In this document: positions 18,107 to 27,322 of the stretch, piece after piece
Numbering within the stretch: the first letter of the stretch is position 1
Layout: every line of letters starts with the position of its first letter
Source: Undibacterium sp. KW1
GTDB lineage: Bacteria; Pseudomonadota; Gammaproteobacteria; Burkholderiales; Burkholderiaceae_D
DNA: 64,000 bases
Assembly (NCBI RefSeq): GCF_009937955.1
Contig: NZ_AP018439.1
Coordinates: forward strand, 2,294,001-2,358,000
Reading direction: 5' to 3'
Translations under genes and position numbers: made by a program
Notes under the pieces: generated by a model
Told to the model about the DNA's origin: nothing
Databases searched by the model: none
The model's input: only the letters and a program-made list of their open reading frames with translations

Positions 18107-20023
18107 ATGTTTGAATTTATTCGTACCCATCAGCGCTTAATGCAAATTTTGCTAGCTGTTCTTATCTTGCCGTCATTTGTTCTGTTCGGTAATACTGACG
18201 CTTTGCGTTCCATAGGCAAAGAGGCAGGTATCGCGACCGTGGCGGGAGCGCCGATTACCCAGGGCGAGTTTGATCAGGCCCTGCGCGACCAGCTGGACCG
18301 TATGCGTCAGATGTATGGACCGCAGTTTGATGCAAAAATGCTCAATACACCTGAAGCAAGGCAAAGTATTCTCGATGAGCTGATTGCCCGCAAGGCGATG
18401 GCTGGCGAGATTGCTGTAAAAAAACTGGCTATTTCAGATGCTACTTTGCAAGACAATATTGCCAAGATGCCTGGTCTGGTCAAAGATGGCAAATTTGACA
18501 ATGCAGAATATACCCGCCTGCTGGCACAGCAAGGCATGACGCCAGCCATGTTTGAGCAGCGTTTGCGCCAGGATATGGTATTGCAACAATTGCTTGGCCC
18601 AATCCAGGCAAGTGCATTTGTTCCCAAAACGGTGGCAGAACGTCTTTCTGCCATCAATGAGCAGGAGCGTGAAGTACAGATGTTGATGTTCAAGCCGGAA
18701 GACTTTGCGGCGCGCGTCAAAGTGACGGATGACATGCTGAAGGCCTATTATGAAAAAAATGCGGCCCAGTTTGAAATCCCTGAACAAATCAATGCTGAAT
18801 ATGTCGTGTTGAATAGTGAAGTACTGGCAGAGCAGATCACAGTAGCAGATGCGGATGTCCAGGCTTACTATAAGGCCAATGAGAAATCGTATACGACAGA
18901 AGAACAGCGTCGTGCCAGCCATATCCTGATTGCTGCGGGCAAAGACAGTAGTGATGCTGACAAAGCCAAGGCAAAGGCCAAAGCTGCAGACATACTGGCA
19001 CAATTGCGCAAGAAGCCTGAAGACTTCGCCAAATTGGCAAAGGAAAATTCTGAGGACCCGGGTTCCAAAGAAAAGGGCGGTGATCTGGATTTCTTTGGCA
19101 AGGGCATGATGGTGCCGCAGTTTGATGAAAGTGTATTCAAGCTTAAACAAGGTGAAATCAGTGAACTGGTGCAGTCTGACTATGGTTTTCACATCATCAC
19201 TCTGACTGCTATCAGGCCTGCCGGCGTAAAAACACTGGATGAAGTCAAAGCGCAAATTGCTGCGGACATCAAAAAGCAAAAAGCAGCCAAGGCATATACG
19301 GAAGCTGCAGAAACATTTGGTAATGTCTTGTATGAGCAGGGTGAGAGTCTCAAGCCTGCAGCAGAGAAGCTGAAGTTGAAGATTCGGACGGTGAATGGCT
19401 TGACGCGTAACAGCAAGCCTGGGGTACCTGCAACTGTAGAAACCAATAATCCTAAATTCCTGAAGGCGATCTTCTCTGATGATGTGGTCAAGAAAAAACA
19501 CAACACAGAGGCGGTAGAGGTTGCTCCGAATACCTTGATAGCTGGCCGTATCCTTGAATACAAGCCTGCATCCAAGCGTCCGTTTGAAGAAGTGAAGGCA
19601 GCAATCCAGGCGCAGGTCACTGCGACGGAAGCCGCAGCCCTGGCTGAAAAAGAAGGTATCGCCAAGCTGGCAGCACTGAAAACGGCTGATTCTACCGCTG
19701 GATTTGCCGAAGCCAAAGTGGTGTCACGTTTGAAAAATCAGGACATCCCTACTGCGGCCCTGGTAGATCTGATGCGCGCTGATATCCAGAAGTTGCCTGC
19801 TTTTGTCGGCACGCATCTGGGTAATGCTGGCTATGTTATTTTCCGTATAGGCAAGGTAACTGCTGGTACGCCGGATGCAGCCCGTCGTGCTTCAGAAGCG
19901 CAGCAACTGACAAGTATGCAGTCAGCTCAAAATCTGTATTCTTATATTGAATTGTTGAAGCAAAAGTCGAAAGTGACTGTCAATAAAGCGGCAGTGACTG
20001 CACCGGTATCAGCCGCTCCATAA
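18107..20023 (+). CDS. ppiD: peptidyl-prolyl isomerase / periplasmic chaperone PpiD
   Basis: 638 residues from ATG 18107 (a TTG two codons upstream is possible). One N-terminal transmembrane anchor (LMQILLAVLILPSFVLFG, about 11-28) is followed by a SurA-like chaperone domain (about 35-225), a parvulin PPIase domain (about 260-360: RRASHILIAA, FAKLAKENSEDPGSKEKGGDL, FGFHIITL-like ending) and a C-terminal chaperone region. PpiD is anchored in the inner membrane near the SecYEG exit and helps fold exported and outer-membrane proteins. Size and topology match. It stands between two terminators and so is probably monocistronic. Confidence 0.93.
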   Translation: MFEFIRTHQRLMQILLAVLILPSFVLFGNTDALRSIGKEAGIATVAGAPITQGEFDQALRDQLDRMRQMYGPQFDAKMLNTPEARQSILDELIARKAMAGEIAVKKLAISDATLQDNIAKMPGLVKDGKFDNAEYTRLLAQQGMTPAMFEQRLRQDMVLQQLLGPIQASAFVPKTVAERLSAINEQEREVQMLMFKPEDFAARVKVTDDMLKAYYEKNAAQFEIPEQINAEYVVLNSEVLAEQITVADADVQAYYKANEKSYTTEEQRRASHILIAAGKDSSDADKAKAKAKAADILAQLRKKPEDFAKLAKENSEDPGSKEKGGDLDFFGKGMMVPQFDESVFKLKQGEISELVQSDYGFHIITLTAIRPAGVKTLDEVKAQIAADIKKQKAAKAYTEAAETFGNVLYEQGESLKPAAEKLKLKIRTVNGLTRNSKPGVPATVETNNPKFLKAIFSDDVVKKKHNTEAVEVAPNTLIAGRILEYKPASKRPFEEVKAAIQAQVTATEAAALAEKEGIAKLAALKTADSTAGFAEAKVVSRLKNQDIPTAALVDLMRADIQKLPAFVGTHLGNAGYVIFRIGKVTAGTPDAARRASEAQQLTSMQSAQNLYSYIELLKQKSKVTVNKAAVTAPVSAAP

Positions 20024-20042
20024 TTCAGCTTTATTTTGACTT

Positions 20043-20073
20043 AAAAAAGACACCCATTGGGTGTCTTTTTTTT
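20043..20073 (+). terminator. rho-independent terminator after ppiD
   Basis: GACACCC (20049-20055), loop ATT, GGGTGTC (20059-20065) followed by eight or more T and preceded by an A-run. Confidence 0.92.
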
Positions 20074-20149
20074 GGGGCAAAAATTAAAATTTTGTCTATT
20101 CTTGTAACTGTTGTCTTTCGTGGGTTGTCGCCTTTGAATCCGGCAATAT

Positions 20150-20163
20150 TTGATGTGAATCAA
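20150..20163 (+). promoter_or_regulatory. FNR/ANR binding site upstream of ccoN
   Basis: TTGATGTGAATCAA matches the FNR consensus TTGAT-N4-ATCAA at all ten fixed positions. A TATTCT -10 candidate at 20186-20191 would put transcription start near 20198, with the box centred close to -41.5, the position of class II activated promoters. ccoN starts at 20222. This indicates anaerobic or microaerobic activation of the oxidase operon. Confidence 0.9.
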
Positions 20164-20221
20164 TGTAGGCGGGCAGGGCGATTGTTATTCTTCTAGTGTA
20201 TTTTTACAACAGAGTGAGATC

Positions 20222-21661
20222 ATGACAATAACTAAAGAAAACACATACAACTACCGGGTTGTACGGCAATTTTCTGTCATGGCAGTGGTTTGGGGTATCG
20301 TCGGCATGCTCGTGGGCGTGGTGATTGCAACCCAACTTGCCTGGCCAGAATTTCTCGGGGGGATACCATGGCTTAGCTATGGACGCTTGCGTCCCTTGCA
20401 TACGAATGCCGTGATTTTTGCCTTTGGTGGTTGCGCCTTGTTTGCAACTTCCTATTATGTCGTCCAGCGCACATCCAACGTGCGGCTGTTTGCAGAAGGT
20501 CTTGCTGAATTCACTTTCTGGGGTTGGCAACTGGTCATCGTGGCAGCCGCCATCAGTTTGCCATTGGGTTTTACCCAAGGCAAAGAATATGCTGAACTGG
20601 AATGGCCAATTGACTTGCTCATCGCTGTCGTATGGGTGTCGTATGCCATCGTATTTTTTGGCACGCTGGTGAAGCGCAAGGTTGAGCATATTTATGTCGC
20701 CAACTGGTTTTTTGGTGCCTTCATCGTTGCGGTAGCGGTGCTGCATATCGTTAATAGTGCAGCCATGCCCGTATCTTTCATGAAGTCTTACTCTGCTTAT
20801 GCCGGTGTGCAGGATGCGATGGTGCAATGGTGGTATGGCCATAATGCGGTGGGGTTTTTCCTCACGGCTGGCTTCCTGGGAATGATGTATTACTTCGTTC
20901 CCAAGCAAATCGAACGTCCGGTTTACTCATATCGTCTGTCTATCGTTCACTTCTGGGCTCTGATTTTCACATACATGTGGGCGGGTCCACATCACTTGCA
21001 CTACACTGCCTTGCCTGACTGGGCGCAGTCCATAGGCATGTTGTTCTCACTGATTTTGCTGGCGCCGTCCTGGGGTGGCATGGTCAACGGCATCATGACG
21101 CTGTCCGGTGCGTGGAGCAAGTTGCGCTCTGATCCTATCCTGCGTTTCCTGATTGTGTCGCTGTCTTTCTACGGCATGTCAACGTTCGAAGGTCCAATGA
21201 TGGCGATCAAGACCGTGAATGCCTTGTCCCACTACACTGACTGGACTGTAGGCCACGTTCACTCCGGTGCGCTGGGCTGGGTGGGTTTCATTACTATCGG
21301 CAGCCTTTACTATCTGATCCCGCGCCTGTTTGGTCAGACGCAGATGTATAGCAAACGTCTGATTGAAGTGCATTTCTGGGTGGCGACGATAGGCGTGGTT
21401 CTGTACATCGCTTCCATGTGGATAGCTGGCGTCATGCAGGGCCTGATGTGGCGCGCAGTCAATGAGGATGGCACGCTGACTTACTCCTTTGTTGAAAGCG
21501 TCAAGGCAACCTATCCGTATTACGTGATACGCATGCTGGGCGGCTTGCTGTACCTCAGTGGCATGCTGGTCATGGCATATAACGTCGCGAAGACCCTGAT
21601 GGCTGCCAAGCCAGTCAATAACGCGATCCCGGTTTTGCCTGCAGCCGCAGCGCATGCATAA
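20222..21661 (+). CDS. ccoN: cytochrome c oxidase cbb3-type subunit I CcoN
   Basis: 479 residues, about 12 transmembrane helices. CcoN is the catalytic haem-copper subunit of the high-affinity cbb3 oxidase that reduces oxygen to water and pumps protons in the inner membrane. Haem and CuB ligands are visible in [35 protein letters not shown] and [14 protein letters not shown]. The start ATG follows GAGTGAGAT. It is the first gene of ccoNOQP and is preceded by a perfect FNR site. ccoO follows 17 bases later. All expected motifs are intact and length is typical. Confidence 0.98.
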   Translation: MTITKENTYNYRVVRQFSVMAVVWGIVGMLVGVVIATQLAWPEFLGGIPWLSYGRLRPLHTNAVIFAFGGCALFATSYYVVQRTSNVRLFAEGLAEFTFWGWQLVIVAAAISLPLGFTQGKEYAELEWPIDLLIAVVWVSYAIVFFGTLVKRKVEHIYVANWFFGAFIVAVAVLHIVNSAAMPVSFMKSYSAYAGVQDAMVQWWYGHNAVGFFLTAGFLGMMYYFVPKQIERPVYSYRLSIVHFWALIFTYMWAGPHHLHYTALPDWAQSIGMLFSLILLAPSWGGMVNGIMTLSGAWSKLRSDPILRFLIVSLSFYGMSTFEGPMMAIKTVNALSHYTDWTVGHVHSGALGWVGFITIGSLYYLIPRLFGQTQMYSKRLIEVHFWVATIGVVLYIASMWIAGVMQGLMWRAVNEDGTLTYSFVESVKATYPYYVIRMLGGLLYLSGMLVMAYNVAKTLMAAKPVNNAIPVLPAAAAHA

Positions 21662-21678
21662 ATCCAAGGAGAAATTGA

Positions 21679-22296
21679 ATGCGTAATTTTACTCATGACT
21701 TGATAGAGCGGAATGTGGGCCTGTTGCTGGTACTGGTGCTGCTGACCATCAGTGTTGGTGGCCTGGTTGAAATTGTTCCACTGTTCTTTCAAAAATCAAC
21801 GACGCAGGCAGTGCAGGGTATGCAGCCTTACTCTGCCTTGCAACTGGCGGGCCGTGACATTTACCTGCGGGAAGGCTGCTATGGTTGCCACTCGCAAATG
21901 ATACGTCCTTTCCGGGCCGAGACTGAGCGCTATGGTCATTATTCTGTAGCGGGTGAGTCGGTGTATGACCATCCCTTCCAATGGGGTAGCAAGCGCACAG
22001 GTCCTGACCTCGCAAGGGTGGGTGGCCGTTACAGCGACACCTGGCACAGGGACCATCTGAATGATCCGCGTTCTGTTGTCGTGGAGTCGAACATGCCTGC
22101 CTACCCATGGTTGGCCAAGACACAGTTGGTGCCTGAGGATATCACGCCCAAGCTCAAGGCCATGAAAACCCTGGGCGTGCCATACAGCGATGAGCAAATC
22201 AAGGCAGGGCCTGCCGAGCTGGCTAACAAAACTGAGCTCGATGCGGTGATCGCTTATTTGCAAGTGTTGGGCACTGCGGTCAAAAACAAGAATTGA
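21679..22296 (+). CDS. ccoO: cbb3 oxidase subunit II CcoO (mono-haem cytochrome c)
   Basis: 205 residues. One N-terminal membrane helix (about 14-34) is followed by a periplasmic domain with a single c-type haem site, Cys67-x2-Cys70-His71 in [12 protein letters not shown], and the axial Met region [10 protein letters not shown]. CcoO passes electrons from CcoP towards CcoN. A GGAGAAATTGA-type ribosome site precedes the ATG. It lies in the fixed order N-O-Q-P. Nothing unusual. Confidence 0.97.
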   Translation: MRNFTHDLIERNVGLLLVLVLLTISVGGLVEIVPLFFQKSTTQAVQGMQPYSALQLAGRDIYLREGCYGCHSQMIRPFRAETERYGHYSVAGESVYDHPFQWGSKRTGPDLARVGGRYSDTWHRDHLNDPRSVVVESNMPAYPWLAKTQLVPEDITPKLKAMKTLGVPYSDEQIKAGPAELANKTELDAVIAYLQVLGTAVKNKN

Positions 22297-22356
22297 TTGA
22301 AGAAAAAGCCAGCGCCAGACAGTGCCTGAATGGACTGGTTTTTCGGGGAGAAGAAA

Positions 22357-22503
22357 ATGAATTTCACAATACTGAGCAGCATCGTGACGGTCATCAGCCT
22401 CATCGTATTTCTTGGCATTATTTACTGGGCTTTCAGTGCCGGTAATAAAGAAAAATTTGAAAAGATGGCACGCTTGCCAATTGATAATGAGAATGGAAAA
22501 TAG
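22357..22503 (+). CDS. ccoQ: cbb3 oxidase small subunit CcoQ
   Basis: 48 residues. One transmembrane helix (SIVTVISLIVFLGIIYWAF, about 8-26), then a short basic and polar tail ending PIDNENGK. CcoQ is a FixQ-type helper that stabilises the cbb3 complex. The ATG at 22357 follows a GGGGAGAAGA ribosome site, and the stop TAG (22501-22503) is only 2 bases before the ccoP start. The position between ccoO and ccoP, the size and the helix placement identify it despite low sequence conservation. Confidence 0.9.
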   Translation: MNFTILSSIVTVISLIVFLGIIYWAFSAGNKEKFEKMARLPIDNENGK

Positions 22504-22505
22504 CC

Positions 22506-23507
22506 ATGGCTGACTTTTTTAATGAATGGTGGAGTACTGGTATTGCCATCGTCACGGCCCTGTCCATGCTGGCCTGTGTTTTACTGTTGTGGTCGCAATC
22601 CAAGGTCAAGGTCAAAGTCGGTAGCGACGGTAAACCTTTGCCCGCAGAAACCACTGGCCATGTCTGGGATGGCGACTTGATGGAGCAAAACAATCCGCTG
22701 CCAAAATGGTGGATGTGGCTGTTTTACCTGACCGTGATATATAGTGCCGGTTATCTGGTGGTGTACCCTGGCTTTGGTAAATGGCAGGGCACTTTTGGCT
22801 GGAGTCAAAAAGGTGCCTATGAGAAGGAAATGAAAGACGGTGAAGCGCAGTATGGTCCCATCTTTAATAAATTCCTTGCCATGGATATCAAGGCGGTTGC
22901 CAAAGACCCGCAAGCGCATGAAATAGGTCAGCGTCTGTTCCTGAATACCTGCGCGCAATGTCACGGTTCTGACGCACAAGGCGGCAAGGGTTATCCTAAC
23001 CTGACTGACACTGACTGGTTGTATGGCGGTGATCCACAAACTATCCTGACCACCATACGCGAAGGCCGTCATGGCCAGATGCCACCCATGGGTGCTGCGC
23101 TGGGCACTGATGATGATGTCAGGAATGTGGCCAATTATGTGTTGAGTCTGTCCAGTTCCGCCCATGATCCTATCAAGGCAGCCTTGGGTAAATCCAAATT
23201 TGCAGCTTGTGCTGCCTGTCATGGTGGTGATGGCAAGGGCAACCAGGCCCTGGGGGCACCAAACCTGACAGATAAAGTCTGGTTGTATGGCGGTGGCATT
23301 GAAAATGTCATGGAAACCATCAACAAAGGCCGCAACAACCAGATGCCAGCTCATAAGGCAATTTTGACCGAAGGCAAGATACATTTGCTGGCTGCCTATG
23401 TCTGGAGCTTGTCCAATAGTTCTGCTACTGCGCAGGTAAGTGATGCAGATGTCAGCGCTATCAAGCAAATTGCCGCCAGCGCTGCTGAAGCTGCACCAGG
23501 TAAATAA
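22506..23507 (+). CDS. ccoP: cbb3 oxidase subunit III CcoP (di-haem cytochrome c)
   Basis: 333 residues. It has two N-terminal membrane segments (about 9-30 and 70-90) with the family motif DGDLMEQNNPLPKWWMWLF between or beside them, then two cytochrome c domains with haem sites CAQCH at 149-153 and CAACH at 235-239. Axial Met residues lie in GQMPPMGAAL and NQMPAHKAIL. CcoP receives electrons from soluble cytochrome c or the bc1 complex. Complete and of normal length; it ends the catalytic operon. Confidence 0.97.
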   Translation: MADFFNEWWSTGIAIVTALSMLACVLLLWSQSKVKVKVGSDGKPLPAETTGHVWDGDLMEQNNPLPKWWMWLFYLTVIYSAGYLVVYPGFGKWQGTFGWSQKGAYEKEMKDGEAQYGPIFNKFLAMDIKAVAKDPQAHEIGQRLFLNTCAQCHGSDAQGGKGYPNLTDTDWLYGGDPQTILTTIREGRHGQMPPMGAALGTDDDVRNVANYVLSLSSSAHDPIKAALGKSKFAACAACHGGDGKGNQALGAPNLTDKVWLYGGGIENVMETINKGRNNQMPAHKAILTEGKIHLLAAYVWSLSNSSATAQVSDADVSAIKQIAASAAEAAPGK

Positions 23508-23625
23508 TTAGTTGAAAACCATGAATGTGCCAATCATAATGAGGGAGGGGAAATGATCATACAGCACGCTCCGCCTGCACTGATTGGCACTGTCATTTTG
23601 TCTTACTAAGAAAAACAGAATCAAG

Positions 23626-25038
23626 ATGAAACACATACCCATAATCCCAGTGCCTATAGAAGAAACTGAATTGGCGCTTTTTGAAGAACGCCGGAAAATT
23701 TATCCGCGTTCGCAAACTGGCTGGTTCTCTTCTTGGCGCTGGGTGCTGGTGTTTTTTACCCAGGCTTTGTTTTACGGCACAGCCTGGCTGAACTGGAATG
23801 ACAGGCAAGCAGTTTTATTTGACCTGGTTGCCCGCAAGTTTTATATTTTTGGCCTGGTGTTATGGCCCCAGGATTTTATCTACCTGGCAGTCTTGCTGGT
23901 CATTTCAGCCTTGAGTCTGTTCTTATTTACTGCCATCGCAGGCAGGTTATTTTGCGGCTATGCCTGCCCGCAAACCGTATACACCGAGATTTTCTTGTGG
24001 ATAGAACACAAGATAGAAGGTGAGCGCAACGCAAGAATGAAGCTTGATGCTTCACCTATGACGGCGCGCAAATTCTCGCTCAAGTTCATCAAGCATTTCA
24101 TCTGGATAGTACTGGCATTGTGGACAGGTTTTACCTTTGTCGGTTATTTCACTCCCATACGTGAGCTGGCGATAGAGGTCGGCAATTTTACCCTGGGTCC
24201 ATGGGAGACTTTCTGGTTTCTGTTCTACGGTTTTGCCACTTATGGTAACGCTGGCTGGATGCGCGAGCAGGTTTGCAAATACATGTGTCCTTATGCGCGC
24301 TTCCAGAGCGCGATGTTTGATAAAGACACGTTGATCGTTACTTACGATACTGCACGCGGGGATCCGCGCGGATCCAGAAACAAAAAAATTGATCACAAAT
24401 CCCAGGGTATGGGTGATTGTGTCGATTGCGGCATCTGTGTGCAGGTTTGCCCTACGGGCATTGATATCCGTCAGGGCCTGCAATATGAATGCATCGCCTG
24501 CGGTGCCTGTATTGATGGCTGTGATCAGGTCATGGACAAGATGGGTTATGAGCGTGGCCTGATACGCTATACCACCGAACATGCGCTGACCAGGAAACTG
24601 GATGACAAGGCCATGTGGAAGCGGGTATTCCGCCTGCGTACCCTGATTTATGGTAGCTTGTTAGGGCTGATTATATTGCTGGCGGCTGTATCCCTTGCAA
24701 TGCACACTCCCTTGAAAGTTGATGTCATCAAAGACCGTGGCATGCCAAAAATAACTGAAGCGGGTGCAATTGAAAATGTCTATCGCCTGCAAGTCATGAA
24801 CACCCAGGAGTCGGCGCGGCATTATAGTGTGGCGGTAGAGGGTGCTGCTGGCGCAATGATCGTCAACTCTGCGAACATTGAAGTTGGCTCTGCGACTACG
24901 AAGGCATTCCCGGTCAGGGTCAGGGTGCCAGCCAATGTATTGGCAAGCGGCTCTAACCGCATACGTTTTGTCGTTAAGGATATTGATGCGCCAGAAGTAA
25001 CGGTGACTGAAAAAGCCGTGTTTACTGTTCCACGTTAG
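23626..25038 (+). CDS. ccoG: cytochrome c oxidase accessory protein CcoG (RdxA/FixG)
   Basis: 470 residues from ATG 23626; an upstream TTG at 23584 only adds unrelated residues. The protein has five or so membrane helices and ferredoxin-type cysteine clusters: CGYACPQ, CKYMCPYARFQ, CVDCGICVQVCP and CIACGACIDGC, followed by a C-terminal periplasmic immunoglobulin-like FixG domain. CcoG is reported to reduce Cu(II) to Cu(I) for cbb3 maturation. The 118-base gap after ccoP holds an inverted pair GTGCCAATCA (23527-23536) / TGATTGGCAC (23581-23590), which could mark an RNA processing or attenuation site. ccoH follows 9 bases later. Confidence 0.96.
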   Translation: MKHIPIIPVPIEETELALFEERRKIYPRSQTGWFSSWRWVLVFFTQALFYGTAWLNWNDRQAVLFDLVARKFYIFGLVLWPQDFIYLAVLLVISALSLFLFTAIAGRLFCGYACPQTVYTEIFLWIEHKIEGERNARMKLDASPMTARKFSLKFIKHFIWIVLALWTGFTFVGYFTPIRELAIEVGNFTLGPWETFWFLFYGFATYGNAGWMREQVCKYMCPYARFQSAMFDKDTLIVTYDTARGDPRGSRNKKIDHKSQGMGDCVDCGICVQVCPTGIDIRQGLQYECIACGACIDGCDQVMDKMGYERGLIRYTTEHALTRKLDDKAMWKRVFRLRTLIYGSLLGLIILLAAVSLAMHTPLKVDVIKDRGMPKITEAGAIENVYRLQVMNTQESARHYSVAVEGAAGAMIVNSANIEVGSATTKAFPVRVRVPANVLASGSNRIRFVVKDIDAPEVTVTEKAVFTVPR

Positions 25039-25047
25039 GAGAAGAAA

Positions 25048-25593
25048 ATGGAAGCCAGTCTGATGCCCCCAAAATCCAGGCGTGATACCTGGTACAAAGA
25101 ACCCTGGTTGCTGCTGGTGGCTGGTGGCCCGGCCTTCGTGGTTTGTGCGAGTCTATATACCGGTTATATCGCCATGCATGGTGCTGACAAGGTTGTCGCC
25201 GAAGATTATTATAAGCAGGGCCTGATGATCAACAAAGATATACAGCGTGACGCCAAGGCCAGGGAGTTGCAACTGAATGCCTACATCAATGCAGACTTTG
25301 CCAAAGGCAAGATCGTATTGCAAGTCAGTGGCAAGGGTGATTTGCCTGAGACCATACAACTGAGCCTCGCCAATGCGGCAGTTGGCGGTAATTCGGTGAG
25401 TGAAGTGATACGTCGCTTACCGATGAAGCGTACGGCCACCGGTCAATATGAAGGTGACCTCAAACTGATGCCAAGTGCCGGAGAACAAGCTGTAAAACTG
25501 TTTCATATCAAACTGGAGACCACAGACTGGCGCCTGACCGGTGACTGGTTTGATCCAGGACAAAAACCAGTGCAACTGAATGCCGCAAAATGA
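25048..25593 (+). CDS. ccoH: cbb3 oxidase assembly protein CcoH/FixH
   Basis: 181 residues. One N-terminal membrane helix (WLLLVAGGPAFVVCASLYTGYI region, about 22-43), the motif VVAEDYYKQGLMINKDIQRD typical of FixH, then a periplasmic domain. CcoH binds CcoN and is needed for stable cbb3 assembly. The GGAGAAGAAA ribosome site overlaps the end of ccoG. In many genomes ccoI (copper ATPase) and ccoS follow, but they do not follow here. Confidence 0.92.
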   Translation: MEASLMPPKSRRDTWYKEPWLLLVAGGPAFVVCASLYTGYIAMHGADKVVAEDYYKQGLMINKDIQRDAKARELQLNAYINADFAKGKIVLQVSGKGDLPETIQLSLANAAVGGNSVSEVIRRLPMKRTATGQYEGDLKLMPSAGEQAVKLFHIKLETTDWRLTGDWFDPGQKPVQLNAAK

Positions 25594-25651
25594 TTTTAAT
25601 CCCTGAATTTTGCTGACCTGAGGCTGGACAATCACTAGAAGGGGACAGGAT

Positions 25652-25909
25652 TTGGAAAATAGCACTCTCACATCACGTAAACCACAATTGCGTTCTATGT
25701 TGATGATCGTTTTGTGGCCAGCGTTTTTGATGGCCTGTGCGGCAACCGGCTTGTTCTTTAGCCTGGTTGACCCGATGGAATTGATTGTGCTGGACAGGCG
25801 CCTGCAAATGCATGAAACAGGTGTTTATACCATAGGCTTTTTTGCTTTCTGGTTACTGGGAATCCTGTCTAGTGGTTTAACGGCCTTGCTTGTGCAAAAA
25901 GCACATTGA
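25652..25909 (+). CDS. small two-helix membrane protein in the cco-hemN interval
   Basis: 85 residues from a TTG start behind AGAAGGGG (25637-25644). If the TTG is wrong, the next start is ATG 25697. Two predicted membrane helices (about 18-36 and 58-80) are linked by a charged loop VDPMELIVLDRRLQMHETG. It is not CcoS, which is about 50-60 residues with one helix. Located between ccoH and hemN on the same strand and ending 8 bases before the hemN start, it is probably co-transcribed and may help oxidase assembly or respiration, but the sequence gives no direct evidence of function. Confidence 0.7.
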   Translation: MENSTLTSRKPQLRSMLMIVLWPAFLMACAATGLFFSLVDPMELIVLDRRLQMHETGVYTIGFFAFWLLGILSSGLTALLVQKAH

Positions 25910-25917
25910 GACCCATC

Positions 25918-27321
25918 ATGAAAATGAACGAACCGGCTGCATTTCCAGCAATAGAAATTCCAGAAGCACTGATACGCCGTTTCGACAGCCTGGGCCCCCG
26001 TTACACGTCTTATCCCACGGCAGACAGATTTGCAGAAACTTTCACGGCAGAGTCCTACATACTCTATCTGGAAGAACGCAGTCGTTTGCTGAACAAACCG
26101 CCATTATCGCTATACATACACATCCCGTTTTGTGCATCGCTGTGTTATTACTGCGCCTGCAATAAAGTCATCACTAAAGACCATGGAAGGTCGGCCAAGT
26201 ATCTTGAATACCTGGCCAAGGAATTGAAGCTGGTAACTGGGCATTTACATGCACGCGAAACCCTGAGTCAGTTGCATCTTGGTGGCGGTACGCCGACCTT
26301 TCTCAGTCATGCCGAATTGCGCCAGTTGATGCATCTGTTGCGCGAACATTTTGACTTCACCGCTGATGCCGAAATCTCCATAGAGATAGATCCGCGTACT
26401 GTCACTACCGAAACCTTGCAGTTACTGGCAGAGCTGGGTTTCAACCGCACCAGTCTCGGTGTGCAGGATTTCAATGAGGAAGTACAAAAGGCAGTGCACC
26501 GCATACAGCCTTACGAAATGGTGGCTGCTACAGTGGCAGATAGCCGGGTCTGCGGTTTTCAATCCATCAATTTTGATTTGATCTATGGTCTGCCGAAACA
26601 GAATCTGGAAAGTTTTTCTCAGACGCTGGACCAGGTCATCGCACTGTCTCCTGCCCGCATTGCGCTATATAACTATGCACACCTGCCCACGCGCTTCAAG
26701 CCTCAGCGCCGTATCGCCGAAGCCGACTTGCCGTCTGCAGAGCAGCGTCTGCAGATTTTCCTGATGTCGATACGGCGCTTACTGGCTGAGGGGTATGTCT
26801 ATATAGGCCTTGATCATTTTGCCAAACCGGACGACAGTCTGGCACTGGCGACTCTGGATGGCAGCCTGCACCGGAACTTTCAGGGTTACACGACGCGGGC
26901 AGATTGCGATCTCATCGCCCTGGGCTTGTCAGCGATAGGCAAAGTGGGGGCATCTTATGGTCAGAACCTGCGCACGCTGGATGAATACTATGCGAGCCTG
27001 GATAAAGGTATATTGCCTGTAGAAAAAGGTTATCACCTCGATGTCGATGACATCTTGCGTCGTCAGGTCATCATGAGCCTGATGTGCAGCAATACCCTGA
27101 ATTTCAAATACCTTGAAATGCAATACGGCATTTCTTTCCCTGACTATTTTGCAGATGAGCTGCAGAGGCTGCAAGACTATGCAATAGAGGGTATCGTCCT
27201 GGTGGATGATGTCAGTATCAGTATCCCAGCCAAAGGCCGCTTGTTTGTACGCGCACTCGCGATGGTTTTTGACCGTTATCTGTCACAGCAATCAGGTGCC
27301 AGATACTCCAAACTGATCTGA
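25918..27321 (+). CDS. hemN: oxygen-independent coproporphyrinogen III oxidase HemN
   Basis: 467 residues from ATG 25918. A radical-SAM enzyme that decarboxylates coproporphyrinogen III to protoporphyrinogen IX when oxygen is scarce. The cluster cysteines are Cys72, Cys76, Cys79 plus Cys81 in FCASLCYYCACNK; the N-terminal GPRYTSYPTADRF motif and LGGGTPTFL SAM-binding glycines are typical of true HemN rather than HemW. It lies at the end of the cco accessory cluster, so haem for the oxidase can be made at low oxygen. The next gene begins 1 base after its stop, implying translational coupling. Confidence 0.96.
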   Translation: MKMNEPAAFPAIEIPEALIRRFDSLGPRYTSYPTADRFAETFTAESYILYLEERSRLLNKPPLSLYIHIPFCASLCYYCACNKVITKDHGRSAKYLEYLAKELKLVTGHLHARETLSQLHLGGGTPTFLSHAELRQLMHLLREHFDFTADAEISIEIDPRTVTTETLQLLAELGFNRTSLGVQDFNEEVQKAVHRIQPYEMVAATVADSRVCGFQSINFDLIYGLPKQNLESFSQTLDQVIALSPARIALYNYAHLPTRFKPQRRIAEADLPSAEQRLQIFLMSIRRLLAEGYVYIGLDHFAKPDDSLALATLDGSLHRNFQGYTTRADCDLIALGLSAIGKVGASYGQNLRTLDEYYASLDKGILPVEKGYHLDVDDILRRQVIMSLMCSNTLNFKYLEMQYGISFPDYFADELQRLQDYAIEGIVLVDDVSISIPAKGRLFVRALAMVFDRYLSQQSGARYSKLI

Positions 27322-27322
27322 G

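Noticed and set aside
18434..19501. Long minus-strand open frame (355 codons) opposite ppiD
   Set aside because: It is fully antisense to a clear ppiD gene, is rich in Cys, Phe and His with no domain, and is an expected shadow of codon bias.
22581..23468. Minus-strand open frame (295 codons) opposite ccoP
   Set aside because: It is antisense to an intact cytochrome gene with both haem motifs, and its residues show no family pattern.
23527..23590. Inverted pair GTGCCAATCA / TGATTGGCAC between ccoP and ccoG, considered as a terminator
   Set aside because: The loop is 44 bases and there is no T-run, so it is not a normal terminator; noted in the ccoG entry.
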